From contig NZ_JAIXZS010000050.1 of NCBI RefSeq assembly GCF_027489515.1, positions 1 through 52,453 of the forward strand: a stretch of DNA of 52,453 nt, in the 5' to 3' direction. How positions within the stretch are numbered: the stretch's first letter is position 1; each line of letters opens with the position of its first letter. A program made the position numbers and the translations under genes. Source of the DNA: Novosphingobium sp. GTDB taxonomy: Bacteria > Pseudomonadota > Alphaproteobacteria > Sphingomonadales > Sphingomonadaceae. Under the pieces are notes generated by a model that ran no database searches, was not told where the DNA came from, and saw only the letters and a list, made by a program, of their open reading frames with translations. Shown here piece by piece: positions 36,788-45,662 of this stretch.

Positions 36788-38404
36788 ATGAAGGCCAGTA
36801 TCGCAACCAAGCTGCTCTCGCTTGCCTCCCTTTCTGTGCCGCTGGCGCTCGCCTCGGCCCCCGCGCCGGCCGCAGCCCAGACCGTGACGAGCCCGGCTCG
36901 CAGCATCGCGATTTCGATCGGCCGCGGCCAGCTCGTGACGCTGCCCGGCAAGATGACCGACGTGTTCGTCGCCAACGACACGGTTGCGGATGTCCAGGTC
37001 AAGTCGACCAACCAGCTCTACGTCTTCGGCAAGGCGGGCGGCGAGACCACGGTCTACGCCAGCAACGCGGCCGGTGACGTGGTGTGGTCGGCCAATGTCC
37101 GCGTCGGCACAAACCTCGACAGCATCGACCAGATGCTCAAGCTCGCGATGCCCGAGGCGCACATCGTCACCTCGACGATGAACAACACGGTGCTCCTCAC
37201 CGGCACGATCGCCGCGCCGGAGGATGCCGCCGAGGCCGAGCGCCTCGTCAAGGCTTTCGTTGACGGCAAGACCAACGTGATCAGCCGCCTCAAGATGGCG
37301 ACGCCGCTGCAGGTGAACCTCCATGTAAAGTTCGCTGAAGTGAACCGTTCGCTGATCCGCCAGATCGGCTCCAACTTCACGACCATCGACGGTTCGAGCG
37401 GCTTCAAGTTCGGCCTGAACCAGGGCCGCTCGCCGGCGACGACGATCACCACCGATCCCAATCTGCCGCTCGGCATCGGTACGACGGTGAAGGGCTACGG
37501 CCTCGATCCCACGACCGGCAAGCCCGTGCTGATGGACGGCACCAACGTGACCCCGCTGCAGGGCCAGTCCACACTGGCGGGCCTTACCAAGCTGTTCGGC
37601 GTGAACGTGCTGGGCGCGCTGGATCTTGGCGAAACCATCGGTCTCGTCACCAGCCTCGCCGAACCCAATCTGACGGCGCTTTCAGGCGAAACCGCGACAT
37701 TCCTCGCCGGCGGTGAATACCCGATCCCGGTTTCGACCGGCCTCGGCAACACCTCGATCGAGTTCAAGAAGTACGGCATCAGCCTCGCCTACACCCCCAC
37801 CGTGCTCGCCAACGGGCGCATCTCGCTGCGGGTGAAGCCGGAAGTGTCCGAACTCTCGTCCGACGGCGCGATCATCAGCAACAGCTTCTCGGTCTCCGCG
37901 CTCACCGTGCGCAGCGCCGAGACGACGATCGAGCTGGGTTCGGGCCAGAGCTTCATGATTGCCGGCCTGCTGCGCAACAACGCGCAGAACACGATCACCA
38001 AGATGCCCGGCGCCGGTGACATCCCGATCCTCGGCTCGCTGTTCCGCTCCACCTCGTTCCGCAAGGGCGAGACAGAGCTGGTCATCGTGGTCACGCCCTA
38101 TCTCGTGAACCCGGTTGATGCGAGCGAGATCAAGCTGCCCACCGACGGCTTCAAGACCTCGACCGCGCTCCAGCAGTTCCTCGGCCACATCGAAGCCGAC
38201 GGCGTGACCGGCGGCGAGCGGCCCAAGCCGACCGAAGCGCCCGGCACGGTCCAGTCGAACGGCCCCAAGGTCGGTGCCCTCGACGCGCCTGTGTCCGGTA
38301 CGGCACCCGCACCGGCCGCTGCACCAGCGCCGCAGAAGGCGCCGCGCAGCGCACGCAACCGTCAGGCCAGCGCCGATGTCGCGCCTGGCTTCAGCATCCA
38401 GTGA
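36788..38404 (+). CDS. cpaC: CpaC/RcpA, pilus secretin
   Basis: A 538-residue outer-membrane secretin. The ATG at 36788 follows AAAGG by seven bases and gives a clear signal peptide (KLLSLASLSVPLALASAPAPAAAQ). An ATG at 36734 (TGAGATG with cpaB) would add 18 residues. The N-terminal pilus-formation domain (ISIGRGQLVTLPGKMTDVFV, VYASNAAGDVVW) and a BON-like segment (VLLTGTIAAPEDAAEAERLV) precede the secretin core (ATFLAGGEYPIP, EFKKYGISLAYTPTVL, IAGLLRNNAQNTITKMPG, TELVIVVTPYLVNP). The tail is Pro/Ala-rich. It should form the channel through which Flp pili leave the cell. Confidence 0.93.
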   Translation: MKASIATKLLSLASLSVPLALASAPAPAAAQTVTSPARSIAISIGRGQLVTLPGKMTDVFVANDTVADVQVKSTNQLYVFGKAGGETTVYASNAAGDVVWSANVRVGTNLDSIDQMLKLAMPEAHIVTSTMNNTVLLTGTIAAPEDAAEAERLVKAFVDGKTNVISRLKMATPLQVNLHVKFAEVNRSLIRQIGSNFTTIDGSSGFKFGLNQGRSPATTITTDPNLPLGIGTTVKGYGLDPTTGKPVLMDGTNVTPLQGQSTLAGLTKLFGVNVLGALDLGETIGLVTSLAEPNLTALSGETATFLAGGEYPIPVSTGLGNTSIEFKKYGISLAYTPTVLANGRISLRVKPEVSELSSDGAIISNSFSVSALTVRSAETTIELGSGQSFMIAGLLRNNAQNTITKMPGAGDIPILGSLFRSTSFRKGETELVIVVTPYLVNPVDASEIKLPTDGFKTSTALQQFLGHIEADGVTGGERPKPTEAPGTVQSNGPKVGALDAPVSGTAPAPAAAPAPQKAPRSARNRQASADVAPGFSIQ

Positions 38405-38418
38405 GAAAGGGCTACCCC

Positions 38419-39090
38419 ATGTCCATTCATCTGCCCCGCATGAAGGGCGCCGCCCGGGTCCTTCTCCTCGCCGGCGTGCTGAGTCTGCCGCTTGCCGCGT
38501 GCAACAGCCCCTCGGCCGACATGAACCGCAGCCTCGACAGCATTCGTCAGCCTGTGGTGCAGCGCACCAGCTTCGTGTTCGACGTTTCGACGCTCCCCGG
38601 CGGCGGCCTTGCCGTTTCCGAACAGCGCCGCCTCGCTGGCTGGCTCGAAGCGCTCGACCTTGGTTACGGCGACCGTGTCTCGGTCGATGATCCGGTCGAT
38701 TCGGACCAGACCCGCAATTCGGTCGATCAGGTCGCGGGCCGTTTCGGCGTGCTCCTCGCCGATGTTGCCCCGGTTACCGAAGGCCCGATCGCGCCCGGCA
38801 CTGCCCGGATCGTCGTTTCGCGCACCGAAGCCAGCGTGCCCGGCTGCCCGGACTGGTCGAACAAGATCGACAACCGCACCAACAACGCCACCGCGCCCAA
38901 CTACGGCTGCGCGGTGAACAGCAACATGGCCGCGATGGTCGCCAACAAGGAAGACCTTGTCCACGGTGCCAAGACGCGCAGCACCACGCTCGTGCAGAGC
39001 AACACCAAGGCGATCGATGCCTATCGCCAGATGCCGGCGACGGGTGCGGGCGGCCTGAAGTCCGTGTCCAGCAAGTCCGGGGGTAACTGA
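38419..39090 (+). CDS. cpaD: CpaD, pilus assembly lipoprotein
   Basis: A 223-residue protein with a lipoprotein signal (MKGAARVLLLAGVLSLPLAAC, lipobox LAAC). The mature part matches CpaD: FVFDVSTLPGGGLAVSEQRRL, ARIVVSRTEASVPGCPDWS, NYGCAVNSNMAAMVANKEDL. CpaD is proposed to pilot or stabilise the secretin. A GTG at 38401 opens the frame, but the ATG at 38419 after AAAGGG fits the lipid signal better. It overlaps the end of cpaC only if the GTG is used. Confidence 0.9.
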   Translation: MSIHLPRMKGAARVLLLAGVLSLPLAACNSPSADMNRSLDSIRQPVVQRTSFVFDVSTLPGGGLAVSEQRRLAGWLEALDLGYGDRVSVDDPVDSDQTRNSVDQVAGRFGVLLADVAPVTEGPIAPGTARIVVSRTEASVPGCPDWSNKIDNRTNNATAPNYGCAVNSNMAAMVANKEDLVHGAKTRSTTLVQSNTKAIDAYRQMPATGAGGLKSVSSKSGGN

Positions 39091-39093
39091 TCC

Positions 39094-40422
39094 ATGAGCG
39101 CGACCTGGAAAAACGCCAACCGCGATATGTTCGCGTCCTTCATGTGCGACGACGCGTCACTCGACGTGCTTCGTCCGGTCACGGTCGACATGGGCTGGCA
39201 GCCGGAAAAGTGCAACAAGGGCGGCCTGCGCAACGCGATCCAGTCCCTCTCGATCGCTGCCTCGCCGGCTATCCTGATGGTGGACCTCTCCGAAAGCGGC
39301 GACCCGCTGAGCGACATCAACGCGCTTGCCGAAGTCTGCGAGCCGGGGACCGTGGTGATCGCGGTCGGTCAGGTCAACGATGTGCGGCTCTACCGCGACC
39401 TGCTCGCCTCGGGCATCCAGGACTATCTCCTGAAGCCGCTGACGCCGGGTCAGGTGCGCGACGCGCTGGTGCAGGCGCAGGCGATTTTCGCCGCCCCCAA
39501 ATCGTCTGATGGCTCGACCGCCAAGCGCCATGTCTCGACCGCTGTGGTCGGCACGCGCGGCGGTGTCGGCGCCTCGACCGTGGCGACGTCGCTCGCATGG
39601 CTGTTCAGCAGCGACCACCACCTGCCGACGGCTCTTCTTGACCTCGACGTCCACTTCGGCACGGGGGCGCTGACGCTCGATCTCGAGCCCGGCCGCGGCC
39701 TTACCGACGCGATCGACAACCCCAGCCGCATCGACGGCCTGTTCATCGAACGCGCCATGATCCGCGCCAACGACAACCTCGCGATTCTTTCGGCCGAGGC
39801 GCCGATCAGCGCCCCGCTGATGACCGACGGCAGCGCTTTCGTCCAGCTGGAGGAGGAATTCCGCCACGCGTTCGAAATGACGATGATCGATCTGCCGCGC
39901 AACATGCTGATCAACTTCCCGCACCTCCTCGCGGACGTGAACGTGGTGGTCGTGGTGACCGAGCTCACGCTTGCCGGCGCGCGCGATGCGATCCGCCTGC
40001 TTTCTTGGCTCAAGACCAATGCCAAGCATGCCGAGACGATCGTGCTCGCCAACAAGGTCCATTCGGGCGTCGGCGAGATCAGCCGTTCGGACTTCGAAGC
40101 CTCGATCGAGCGCAAGATCAACTACGTCGTGCCCTACGACATCAAGGCTGCCGCCAACGCGGCCAAGCTGGGCCAGACTTTCGTTGCCGCCAACCGCGCG
40201 AGCAAGGCGGGTGCAGCGCTGCGCGATCTGGGCAGCGCGATCATCGCCACCGGCACCGATGGCGAAGTGGTCGAGGTGAAGGGCAAGGGCAAGGTCAAGG
40301 CTGCGGACAAGAACAGCGACAAGAACGGCGGCGCACCTGCGGCCAAGACTTCGCTGCTCGGCAAGTTCGATTTCAAGAAGATCCTTCCCTCCGGCAAGGC
40401 CAAGGCCGGAACCCCCGCATGA
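39094..40422 (+). CDS. cpaE: CpaE, ParA/MinD-like pilus localisation ATPase
   Basis: A 442-residue protein. The N-terminal third resembles a response-regulator receiver fold (AILMVDLSESGDPL, IQDYLLKPLTPGQV). The MinD-like domain has a deviant Walker A VVGTRGGVGASTVATSLAW (Lys replaced by Arg, GKT by GAS), as is usual for CpaE, then ALLDLDVHFG and TMIDLPRN. The tail is a Lys/Ala-rich charged segment. CpaE places the pilus machinery at a pole in Caulobacter. cpaF normally follows directly; here a 28-codon ORF overlaps the stop by ATGA. Confidence 0.92.
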   Translation: MSATWKNANRDMFASFMCDDASLDVLRPVTVDMGWQPEKCNKGGLRNAIQSLSIAASPAILMVDLSESGDPLSDINALAEVCEPGTVVIAVGQVNDVRLYRDLLASGIQDYLLKPLTPGQVRDALVQAQAIFAAPKSSDGSTAKRHVSTAVVGTRGGVGASTVATSLAWLFSSDHHLPTALLDLDVHFGTGALTLDLEPGRGLTDAIDNPSRIDGLFIERAMIRANDNLAILSAEAPISAPLMTDGSAFVQLEEEFRHAFEMTMIDLPRNMLINFPHLLADVNVVVVVTELTLAGARDAIRLLSWLKTNAKHAETIVLANKVHSGVGEISRSDFEASIERKINYVVPYDIKAAANAAKLGQTFVAANRASKAGAALRDLGSAIIATGTDGEVVEVKGKGKVKAADKNSDKNGGAPAAKTSLLGKFDFKKILPSGKAKAGTPA

Positions 40423-40505
40423 TCCGCAGCCGGCGCCTGGCCCCGTCGCGGGACTTGCGCGCCGGCCCCGCACGTAATGAGAGAACTGGCAGGACACGGC
40501 CATGA
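40419..40505 (+). CDS. Possible 28-residue Arg-rich ORF between cpaE and tadB
   Basis: An ATG-TGA frame of 28 codons, too short for routine calling. Its ATG overlaps the cpaE stop (ATGA) and its TGA overlaps the tadB ATG (ATGA), so it fills the junction exactly and would carry ribosomes from cpaE into tadB. It has nine Arg (start MIRSRRLAPSRDL). It shows no similarity I can recognise to CpaF. It occupies the place where cpaF is expected; it may be a coupling peptide, a deletion scar, or chance. Confidence 0.3.
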   Translation: MIRSRRLAPSRDLRAGPARNERTGRTRP

Positions 40506-41473
40506 ACATGATGCAACTCGTGATCCTTGGCGTCGGGGCTGCGCTGGTTCTGGTGCTGATGGCGCTCGCGCTCAGCGGCCCCTCGGCCAGCCGCGAAGCC
40601 TCGCGCCGCCTGCAGTCCGTGCGCTTCCGCCATTCGGAAAGCGCGGTTGACAAGGTCGAGGCGCAGTACCGCAAGGCCGTCGCCAGCCGCAAGCCGGCGA
40701 CCTTCAAGAAGGCTGGTTCGGGCTCGCGCATCGAGGCCCTGGCGCTGCGCCTGCACAAGACCGGCAAGGGCTGGACGCTCAGCCAGTATCTCTACGTCTC
40801 GATCGGGCTCGCCATCGGCGTCGCGCTCCTCGTGTTCGTCAAGTCGGGCGCGCTGCTGCTGGGCCTTGGTGCGGGCGTCGCCGTGGGCGCGGGCATTCCG
40901 CACTGGATGGTCGGCCGCGCGATCAACAAGCGCAAAGCCAACTTCGTCGCCAAGTTTCCCGATGCGCTCGAACTGCTCGTGCGCGGCCTGCGTTCGGGTC
41001 TGCCGATCACCGAGACGCTCGGCGTCGTCGCGCACGAACTGCCGGGGCCGGTGGGCGAGGAATTCAAGCTCGTCACCGATCGCATCAAGGTTGGCCGCAC
41101 CATGGAGGAATCGCTCCAGGAGACCGCCAACCGGCTCGACATGGCCGAATTCAGCTTCTTCTGCATCACGCTGGCGATCCAGCGCGAGACCGGCGGCAAC
41201 CTCGCCGAAACACTCGCCAACCTGGCCGACGTGCTGCGCAAGCGCGCGCAGATGAAGCTCAAGATCGCGGCGATGAGCTCGGAATCGAAGGCCTCGGCCT
41301 ACATCGTCGGCTCGCTGCCGTTCATCGTGTTTGCGCTCATCTATTCGATCAACCCCCGCTACCTCGGGCAGTTCTTCGTTGACGAGCGCCTCATCATCGC
41401 CGGCCTCGGTGGCCTTGTCTGGCTCAGCCTCGGCGCCTGGATCATGGCGCAGATGGTTAACTTCGAGATCTGA
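40502..41473 (+). CDS. tadB: TadB, pilus inner-membrane platform protein
   Basis: A 323-residue protein with a T2SSF domain. N-terminal helix MNMMQLVILGVGAALVLVLMALAL, two more helices near residues 98-135, then the cytoplasmic block FPDALELLVRGLRSGLPITETL and ETGGNLAETLANLADVLRKR, and two C-terminal helices. TadB pairs with TadC as the platform on which the CpaF/TadA ATPase works. AGGA lies seven bases before the ATG. It is normally preceded by cpaF. Confidence 0.92.
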   Translation: MNMMQLVILGVGAALVLVLMALALSGPSASREASRRLQSVRFRHSESAVDKVEAQYRKAVASRKPATFKKAGSGSRIEALALRLHKTGKGWTLSQYLYVSIGLAIGVALLVFVKSGALLLGLGAGVAVGAGIPHWMVGRAINKRKANFVAKFPDALELLVRGLRSGLPITETLGVVAHELPGPVGEEFKLVTDRIKVGRTMEESLQETANRLDMAEFSFFCITLAIQRETGGNLAETLANLADVLRKRAQMKLKIAAMSSESKASAYIVGSLPFIVFALIYSINPRYLGQFFVDERLIIAGLGGLVWLSLGAWIMAQMVNFEI

Positions 41474-41481
41474 GAACCATC

Positions 41482-42492
41482 ATGGCAGTCACCCCTCCCC
41501 CGCACGGCCCCACGCTCCTCGGCGTCGATGTCATCTACGTCGGCTCGATCCTCGTCGGGATTGCCGCCGCTGCGATGCTGCTGGCGATCTATGCCGCAGT
41601 CACGGTGCGCGATCCGATGGCCAAGCGCGTCAAGGCGCTCAACGACCGGCGCGACCAGCTCAAGGCCGGCATCGTCACGGTCAACGCCAAGAAGCGCCAG
41701 AGCATCGTCCGCCGCAACGAGACGACCGACAACATCAAGTCGTTCCTCGAATCGCTGAAGGTGCTGCAGGACAGCCAGCTGCACGACATCCAGCAGCGGC
41801 TGGCGCAGGCCGGCATCCGCAAGAAGGAATGGGCCGTCGCGGTCGTGCTCGCCCGGATGATCGGCCCGATCGTGCTGGGCCTGCTGTTCGGCGTGCTGAT
41901 CTACGGCGTGGATTATTTCCCGACGTGGTCGGCCTTCAAGAAGTTCGGCCTGTTCGCGGGCGCGGTGGGGTTCGGCTACAAGGGCCCGGACATCTGGATC
42001 AAGAACCTGATCAACAAGCGCACCAAGGAAATCCGCAAGGGCCTTCCCGATGCGCTCGACCTTCTCGTGATCTGCGCCGAAGCCGGCCTTACCGTCGATG
42101 CTGCCTTCGGCCGCGTCGCGCGCGAACTGGGCCGCGCGTACCCGGAACTCGGCGATGAATTCGCGCTCACCGCGATCGAGCTTTCGTTCCTCACCGAACG
42201 CCGGCTCGCGTTCGAAAACCTTGCCTACCGCGTCAATCTCGAATCCGTGAAGGGCGTGGTCACCACGATGATCCAGACCGAGCGCTACGGTACGCCGCTC
42301 GCCTCCGCGCTGCGCGTGCTCTCGGCCGAATTCCGCAACGAACGCATGATGCGCGCCGAGGAAAAGGCCGCGCGCCTGCCGGCGATCATGACGATCCCGC
42401 TGATCCTGTTCATCCTGCCGACGCTGTTCATCGTGATCCTTGGCCCTGCGGCCTGCTCGATCAGCGACAACTTCCTCAACCGGAAGACGTAA
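41482..42492 (+). CDS. tadC: TadC, pilus inner-membrane platform protein
   Basis: A 336-residue T2SSF-domain protein, the partner of TadB. An N-terminal helix (VIYVGSILVGIAAAAMLLAIYA) is followed by a charged coiled segment, helices around residues 115-160, the block LPDALDLLVICAEAGLTVDAAF and LSAEFRNERMMRAEEKAARLP, and the C-terminal IMTIPLILFILPTLFIVIL helix. It starts eight bases after tadB and is the last gene before a strong terminator. Confidence 0.92.
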   Translation: MAVTPPPHGPTLLGVDVIYVGSILVGIAAAAMLLAIYAAVTVRDPMAKRVKALNDRRDQLKAGIVTVNAKKRQSIVRRNETTDNIKSFLESLKVLQDSQLHDIQQRLAQAGIRKKEWAVAVVLARMIGPIVLGLLFGVLIYGVDYFPTWSAFKKFGLFAGAVGFGYKGPDIWIKNLINKRTKEIRKGLPDALDLLVICAEAGLTVDAAFGRVARELGRAYPELGDEFALTAIELSFLTERRLAFENLAYRVNLESVKGVVTTMIQTERYGTPLASALRVLSAEFRNERMMRAEEKAARLPAIMTIPLILFILPTLFIVILGPAACSISDNFLNRKT

Positions 42493-42516
42493 CGGTCCGG
42501 ACACCGCAAACAGTAA

Positions 42517-42545
42517 GGGGCGCAGCGAAAGCTGCGCCCCTTCTT
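42517..42545 (+). terminator. Rho-independent terminator after tadC
   Basis: A perfect 10-bp GC-rich stem (42517-42526 and 42531-42540) with a GAAA tetraloop, followed by TTCTT. It ends the cpaA-tadC transcript, so tadD, tadE or tadG genes are not cotranscribed downstream. Confidence 0.92.
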
Positions 42546-42581
42546 GCTTGGCCTGCCTGATGGAGCGCGGCGCCTGGCGGC

Positions 42582-43601
42582 TCAGGCCGCAACCACTTGC
42601 TGTTCAATTGCACCGAACACGGCGTGGCCCTTGGCGTCCTTCGCCGCGATCCGCACGCTATCGCCGTGCTTGAGGAACGGCGTCACCGCCGCCCCGCTGC
42701 GAATGGTCTCGACCATGCGCTGTTCGGCGATGCAAGCATAGCCGCGCCCGCCTTCGCGCACCGGACGACCCGCCGTGTAGCCGGCCTTGCCATCGGAATC
42801 GCGGTTGGACACCGTGCCCGAGCCGATGATCGTGCCCGCCCCGATGCGGCGCGTCTTGGCAAGATGTGCGATCAGCTGGCCAAAATCGAAGGTCATGTCC
42901 TCGCCCGTCGCCAGTCGGCCGAAGGGCCTCCCGTTGACGTCGACATGCAATGGCAGGTGGAGCTTGCCCCCGGCCCATGCCGCGCCGAGCCGCTCGGGCG
43001 TCACGAACACTGGCGAGAAATGGCTGGCAGGCTTCGATTGCACGAAGCCGAATCCCTTGGCGAGCTCGTCCGGGATCAGTCCGCGCAGCGAGACGTCGTT
43101 CACCAGCCCGACCAGCCGGATATGCCCGAGTGCTTCCTCCGGAGAAACGCCCTGCGGGACATCGCCCGTCACCACCACCACCTCGGCTTCCAGATCGCAG
43201 CCCCAGCTCTCGTCCGCAAGCATGATCGGCTCGCGCGCGCCGCGCAGGTCGTCGCTGCCGCCCTGGTACATCAGCGGATCGGTCCAGAAACTCGCCGGCA
43301 GCTCGCTCCCTCGCGCCTTGCGCACAAGTTCGACGTGGTTGACGTAGGCGCTGCCGTCCGCCCACTGGAACGCGCGCGGCAGCGGGGCCGCCGCCTCGCG
43401 TTCATGGAAGCGCTTCTGCGGGATTGCGCCGTGCTGAAGCTCGATCGCCAGCGCCTCGAGATAGGGGGCATAGCGATCCCACTCGTCGAGCAGGCCCTGC
43501 ATGGTCGGCACGATATGGTCGGCATCGGCATACCACGCCAGATCATCCGAAACGACGATCAGGCGGCCGTCGCGCCGCTGCGGCAAGCTAGCCAGTTTCA
43601 T
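42582..43601 (-). CDS. Fumarylacetoacetate hydrolase family protein
   Basis: A 339-residue protein of the FAH family, which cleaves C-C bonds in 1,3-diketo acids. PLMYQGGSDDLRGAREPIML, GCDLEAEVVVVTGDVP (metal-binding Glu), GLVNDVSLRGLIPDEL, GFGFVQSKPASHFSPVFVTP and GTIIGSGTVSNRD are all in the family order. The close match to aromatic-degradation FAHs suggests a role in homogentisate or gentisate breakdown (inference). It overlaps the MarR gene by four bases, so that regulator probably controls it. Confidence 0.9.
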   Translation of the reverse strand: MKLASLPQRRDGRLIVVSDDLAWYADADHIVPTMQGLLDEWDRYAPYLEALAIELQHGAIPQKRFHEREAAAPLPRAFQWADGSAYVNHVELVRKARGSELPASFWTDPLMYQGGSDDLRGAREPIMLADESWGCDLEAEVVVVTGDVPQGVSPEEALGHIRLVGLVNDVSLRGLIPDELAKGFGFVQSKPASHFSPVFVTPERLGAAWAGGKLHLPLHVDVNGRPFGRLATGEDMTFDFGQLIAHLAKTRRIGAGTIIGSGTVSNRDSDGKAGYTAGRPVREGGRGYACIAEQRMVETIRSGAAVTPFLKHGDSVRIAAKDAKGHAVFGAIEQQVVAA

Positions 43602-44056
43602 GGGCGTTCCCCTTCGATGGTGCGCACCGCATTGAGCAATTTGTCGAGCAGCGCTCGCAGCTTGGCCGTTTCGGCCGGCGAGAGCGCGGCAAAGATCTTC
43701 TCGTAGGTGGAGAGGGCGTTCGGCCAGATGCGATCATACATCGCCCGGCCCTCATCAGTCAGCCACAAGTGGTGCGAACGCCCGTCCGCCTCGTTGGGGC
43801 TACGCGCGACAAGCCCGCGCTCGCCCAGCATCTTGCACGCCCGGTTGACCGCCACCTTGTCCATCAGCGTCGCCCGCACAAGGTCGCGCTGCGTCAACTG
43901 GCCGGCGTCACCCAGCACCGCCATGATCCGCCATTCGGGAATCTTTAGGCCGAATTCGCTGTGATACTCGCCCGAAATCAGGCTGCTGACCGCGTTCGAT
44001 GTGATCGCGAGGCGGTACGGGATAAAGTCGGACAGCCTGGTCTGCGTGTCAGCCAT
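43598..44056 (-). CDS. MarR family transcriptional regulator
   Basis: A 152-residue winged-helix protein. The HTH lies around LTQRDLVRATLMDKVAVNRACKMLGERGL, and the wing is SPNEADGRSHHLWLTDEGRA, the MarR signature. N- and C-terminal helices form the dimer interface. MarR proteins usually repress a neighbouring catabolic or efflux operon until an aromatic ligand binds. Its stop overlaps the FAH start, making a regulator-enzyme pair that may respond to an aromatic intermediate. Confidence 0.9.
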   Translation of the reverse strand: MADTQTRLSDFIPYRLAITSNAVSSLISGEYHSEFGLKIPEWRIMAVLGDAGQLTQRDLVRATLMDKVAVNRACKMLGERGLVARSPNEADGRSHHLWLTDEGRAMYDRIWPNALSTYEKIFAALSPAETAKLRALLDKLLNAVRTIEGERP

Positions 44057-44121
44057 GCTCCGGTTCTAGGCCAGCCGCCGCGCTGCGCAAGCAAAAGCGC
44101 ATCCGCTTCTCACCGGATTGG

Positions 44122-44772
44122 TCATCGGGCGAGAATACCGGCCATGATGAAATCGACCGTATGCTCACGGTAGCGGTCGCGCAGCTCCTCGGTCAGCGTG
44201 TCCTGATCGAAGCAATGCCGCAACACCAGCCGCGCCGAAAAGAACCTGTCTGCTGCGCCCGTCACCGTGAAATAGAACAGCTGCGGATCGATCGGGCGAA
44301 ACACGCCTGCCTTCACGCCGTCGTTGATCAGCCGGTCATAGGCCTTGTTGAGCGGCATGAGGTACTTGTCGGCAATCCGCTTCGCCTCGGCAGGATCGCT
44401 ATCACGCACGAGCCGCATCAGCAGGCGGTTGAGATAGGGAAACGCGAAATAGGTATCGACGCAGCGCGCGATATGCTGCCTGAGCTTGGCCTCCGGGCTC
44501 ATGTGATCCTTGGCGAGCAGCGCCTCGACCGACTTGATGATCGCCACCATGTCGCGGTCGAGCAATTCGCCCAGCATCCCGGCCTTGTTGCCGAAGTAGT
44601 ACTTCACCAGCGCGGAATTGAGCCCCGAGCGCAGCGAGAGCTCGGACAGCGAAATATCGACCTGGTCGCCCTCTCGCATGATCTGCGAGGCGGTTTCCAG
44701 CAACAACTCACGCGCGCCCGGCTGTTCCCCGCCGGTTTCCCCCACTGATGCCACGTTCGTCTGCTCTTTCAT
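44122..44772 (-). CDS. TetR family transcriptional regulator
   Basis: A 216-residue regulator. The N-terminal HTH is LSELSLRSGLNSALVKYYFGNKAGML (seen as ISLSELSLRSGLNSALVKYY then FGNKAGML). The ligand domain has the pattern of acyl-CoA-linked TetR regulators (FYFTVTGAADRFFSARLVL). The ATG at 44772 overlaps the enoyl-CoA hydratase stop (ATGA), so it is cotranscribed with the beta-oxidation genes and probably regulates them. A dyad at 47862-47879 ahead of the thiolase gene is a candidate operator. Confidence 0.88.
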   Translation of the reverse strand: MKEQTNVASVGETGGEQPGARELLLETASQIMREGDQVDISLSELSLRSGLNSALVKYYFGNKAGMLGELLDRDMVAIIKSVEALLAKDHMSPEAKLRQHIARCVDTYFAFPYLNRLLMRLVRDSDPAEAKRIADKYLMPLNKAYDRLINDGVKAGVFRPIDPQLFYFTVTGAADRFFSARLVLRHCFDQDTLTEELRDRYREHTVDFIMAGILAR

Positions 44773-45638
44773 TCCCAGCCCGGTTCTTCCCACCACGGGT
44801 AAAATCCCGGCATATCCGAAGAAACGCGTCCCGGGTAGGCCGGTGCGCGCTTTTCCAGAAAGCTGGCCACACCTTCTTTCGCATCAGCCCCGCGCGAAAG
44901 CTGGTAGATCGCGCGGCTATCGACGCGGTGCGCATACATCGGGTGCGGCGTCGCCGCGTTGCGCCACAGCATCGCGCGCGTCATCGCGACCGACACGGCA
45001 CTCGTGTTATCGGCGATCTCGCGCGCCAGGGCGTGGGCGGCGGGCATCAGGTCCTCGGGCGCATGAAGCGAGCGCACGAGCCCCCCTGCCAGCGCTTCCT
45101 CTGCGCCGAACACACGGCCCGTCATGCACCATTCGAGCGCCTGGCTCATGCCTACGATGCGCGGGAGGAACCAGCTTGAGGCTGCCTCGGGCACGATCCC
45201 GCGCCGCGCGAACACGAAGCCGAAGCGCGCCGACGTGCTGGCAAGGCGGAAGTCCATCGGCAGCTGCATCGTCGCGCCGATGCCGACTGCCGCGCCGTTG
45301 ATCGCGCCGATCACCGGCTTCTTCGAATTGAAGATGCGCAAGGTGCAATAGCCGCCGCCATCACGCACTTTCACATCATTCAGCGGCACCTCGGTCGGAT
45401 CGGAGAACGGCCGCGCGCCATCGTCCGGCGTCAGGTCCGCACCGGCGCAGAACGCCCGGTCGCCCGCGCCCGTCACGATCACCGCGCGCACGCTGTCGTC
45501 GGCATCGGTCCGGTCGAACGCGTCGATGATCTCGGTCATCATCGTGCGCGTGTACGCGTTCATCTTGTGCGGACGGTTGAGCGTCAGCGTCGCGACGCCA
45601 TCGGCCACATCGAGCAGGATCTGCGTGTATTCGGCCAT
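44769..45638 (-). CDS. Enoyl-CoA hydratase/isomerase family (crotonase)
   Basis: A 289-residue crotonase. GVATLTLNRPHKMNAYT, the oxyanion-hole block AFCAGADLTPDDG and the second oxyanion strand AINGAAVGIGATMQLPMDFRLAS are visible. RRGIVPEAASSWFLPRIVG carries a Glu at the usual catalytic position (PEAASS). It hydrates or isomerises enoyl-CoA in beta-oxidation. An insertion PDDGARPFSDPTEVPLNDV after the first loop is longer than in plain enoyl-CoA hydratases. It lies between the SDR and the TetR gene. Confidence 0.9.
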   Translation of the reverse strand: MAEYTQILLDVADGVATLTLNRPHKMNAYTRTMMTEIIDAFDRTDADDSVRAVIVTGAGDRAFCAGADLTPDDGARPFSDPTEVPLNDVKVRDGGGYCTLRIFNSKKPVIGAINGAAVGIGATMQLPMDFRLASTSARFGFVFARRGIVPEAASSWFLPRIVGMSQALEWCMTGRVFGAEEALAGGLVRSLHAPEDLMPAAHALAREIADNTSAVSVAMTRAMLWRNAATPHPMYAHRVDSRAIYQLSRGADAKEGVASFLEKRAPAYPGRVSSDMPGFYPWWEEPGWE

Positions 45639-45662
45639 TCTCGGCTCTTCCTCTCCAGTAGT

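Noticed and set aside
40419..40505. The small ORF as a truncated cpaF
   Set aside because: No recognisable CpaF sequence (no Walker or N-terminal pattern) in its 28 residues; kept only as a possible scar or coupling ORF.
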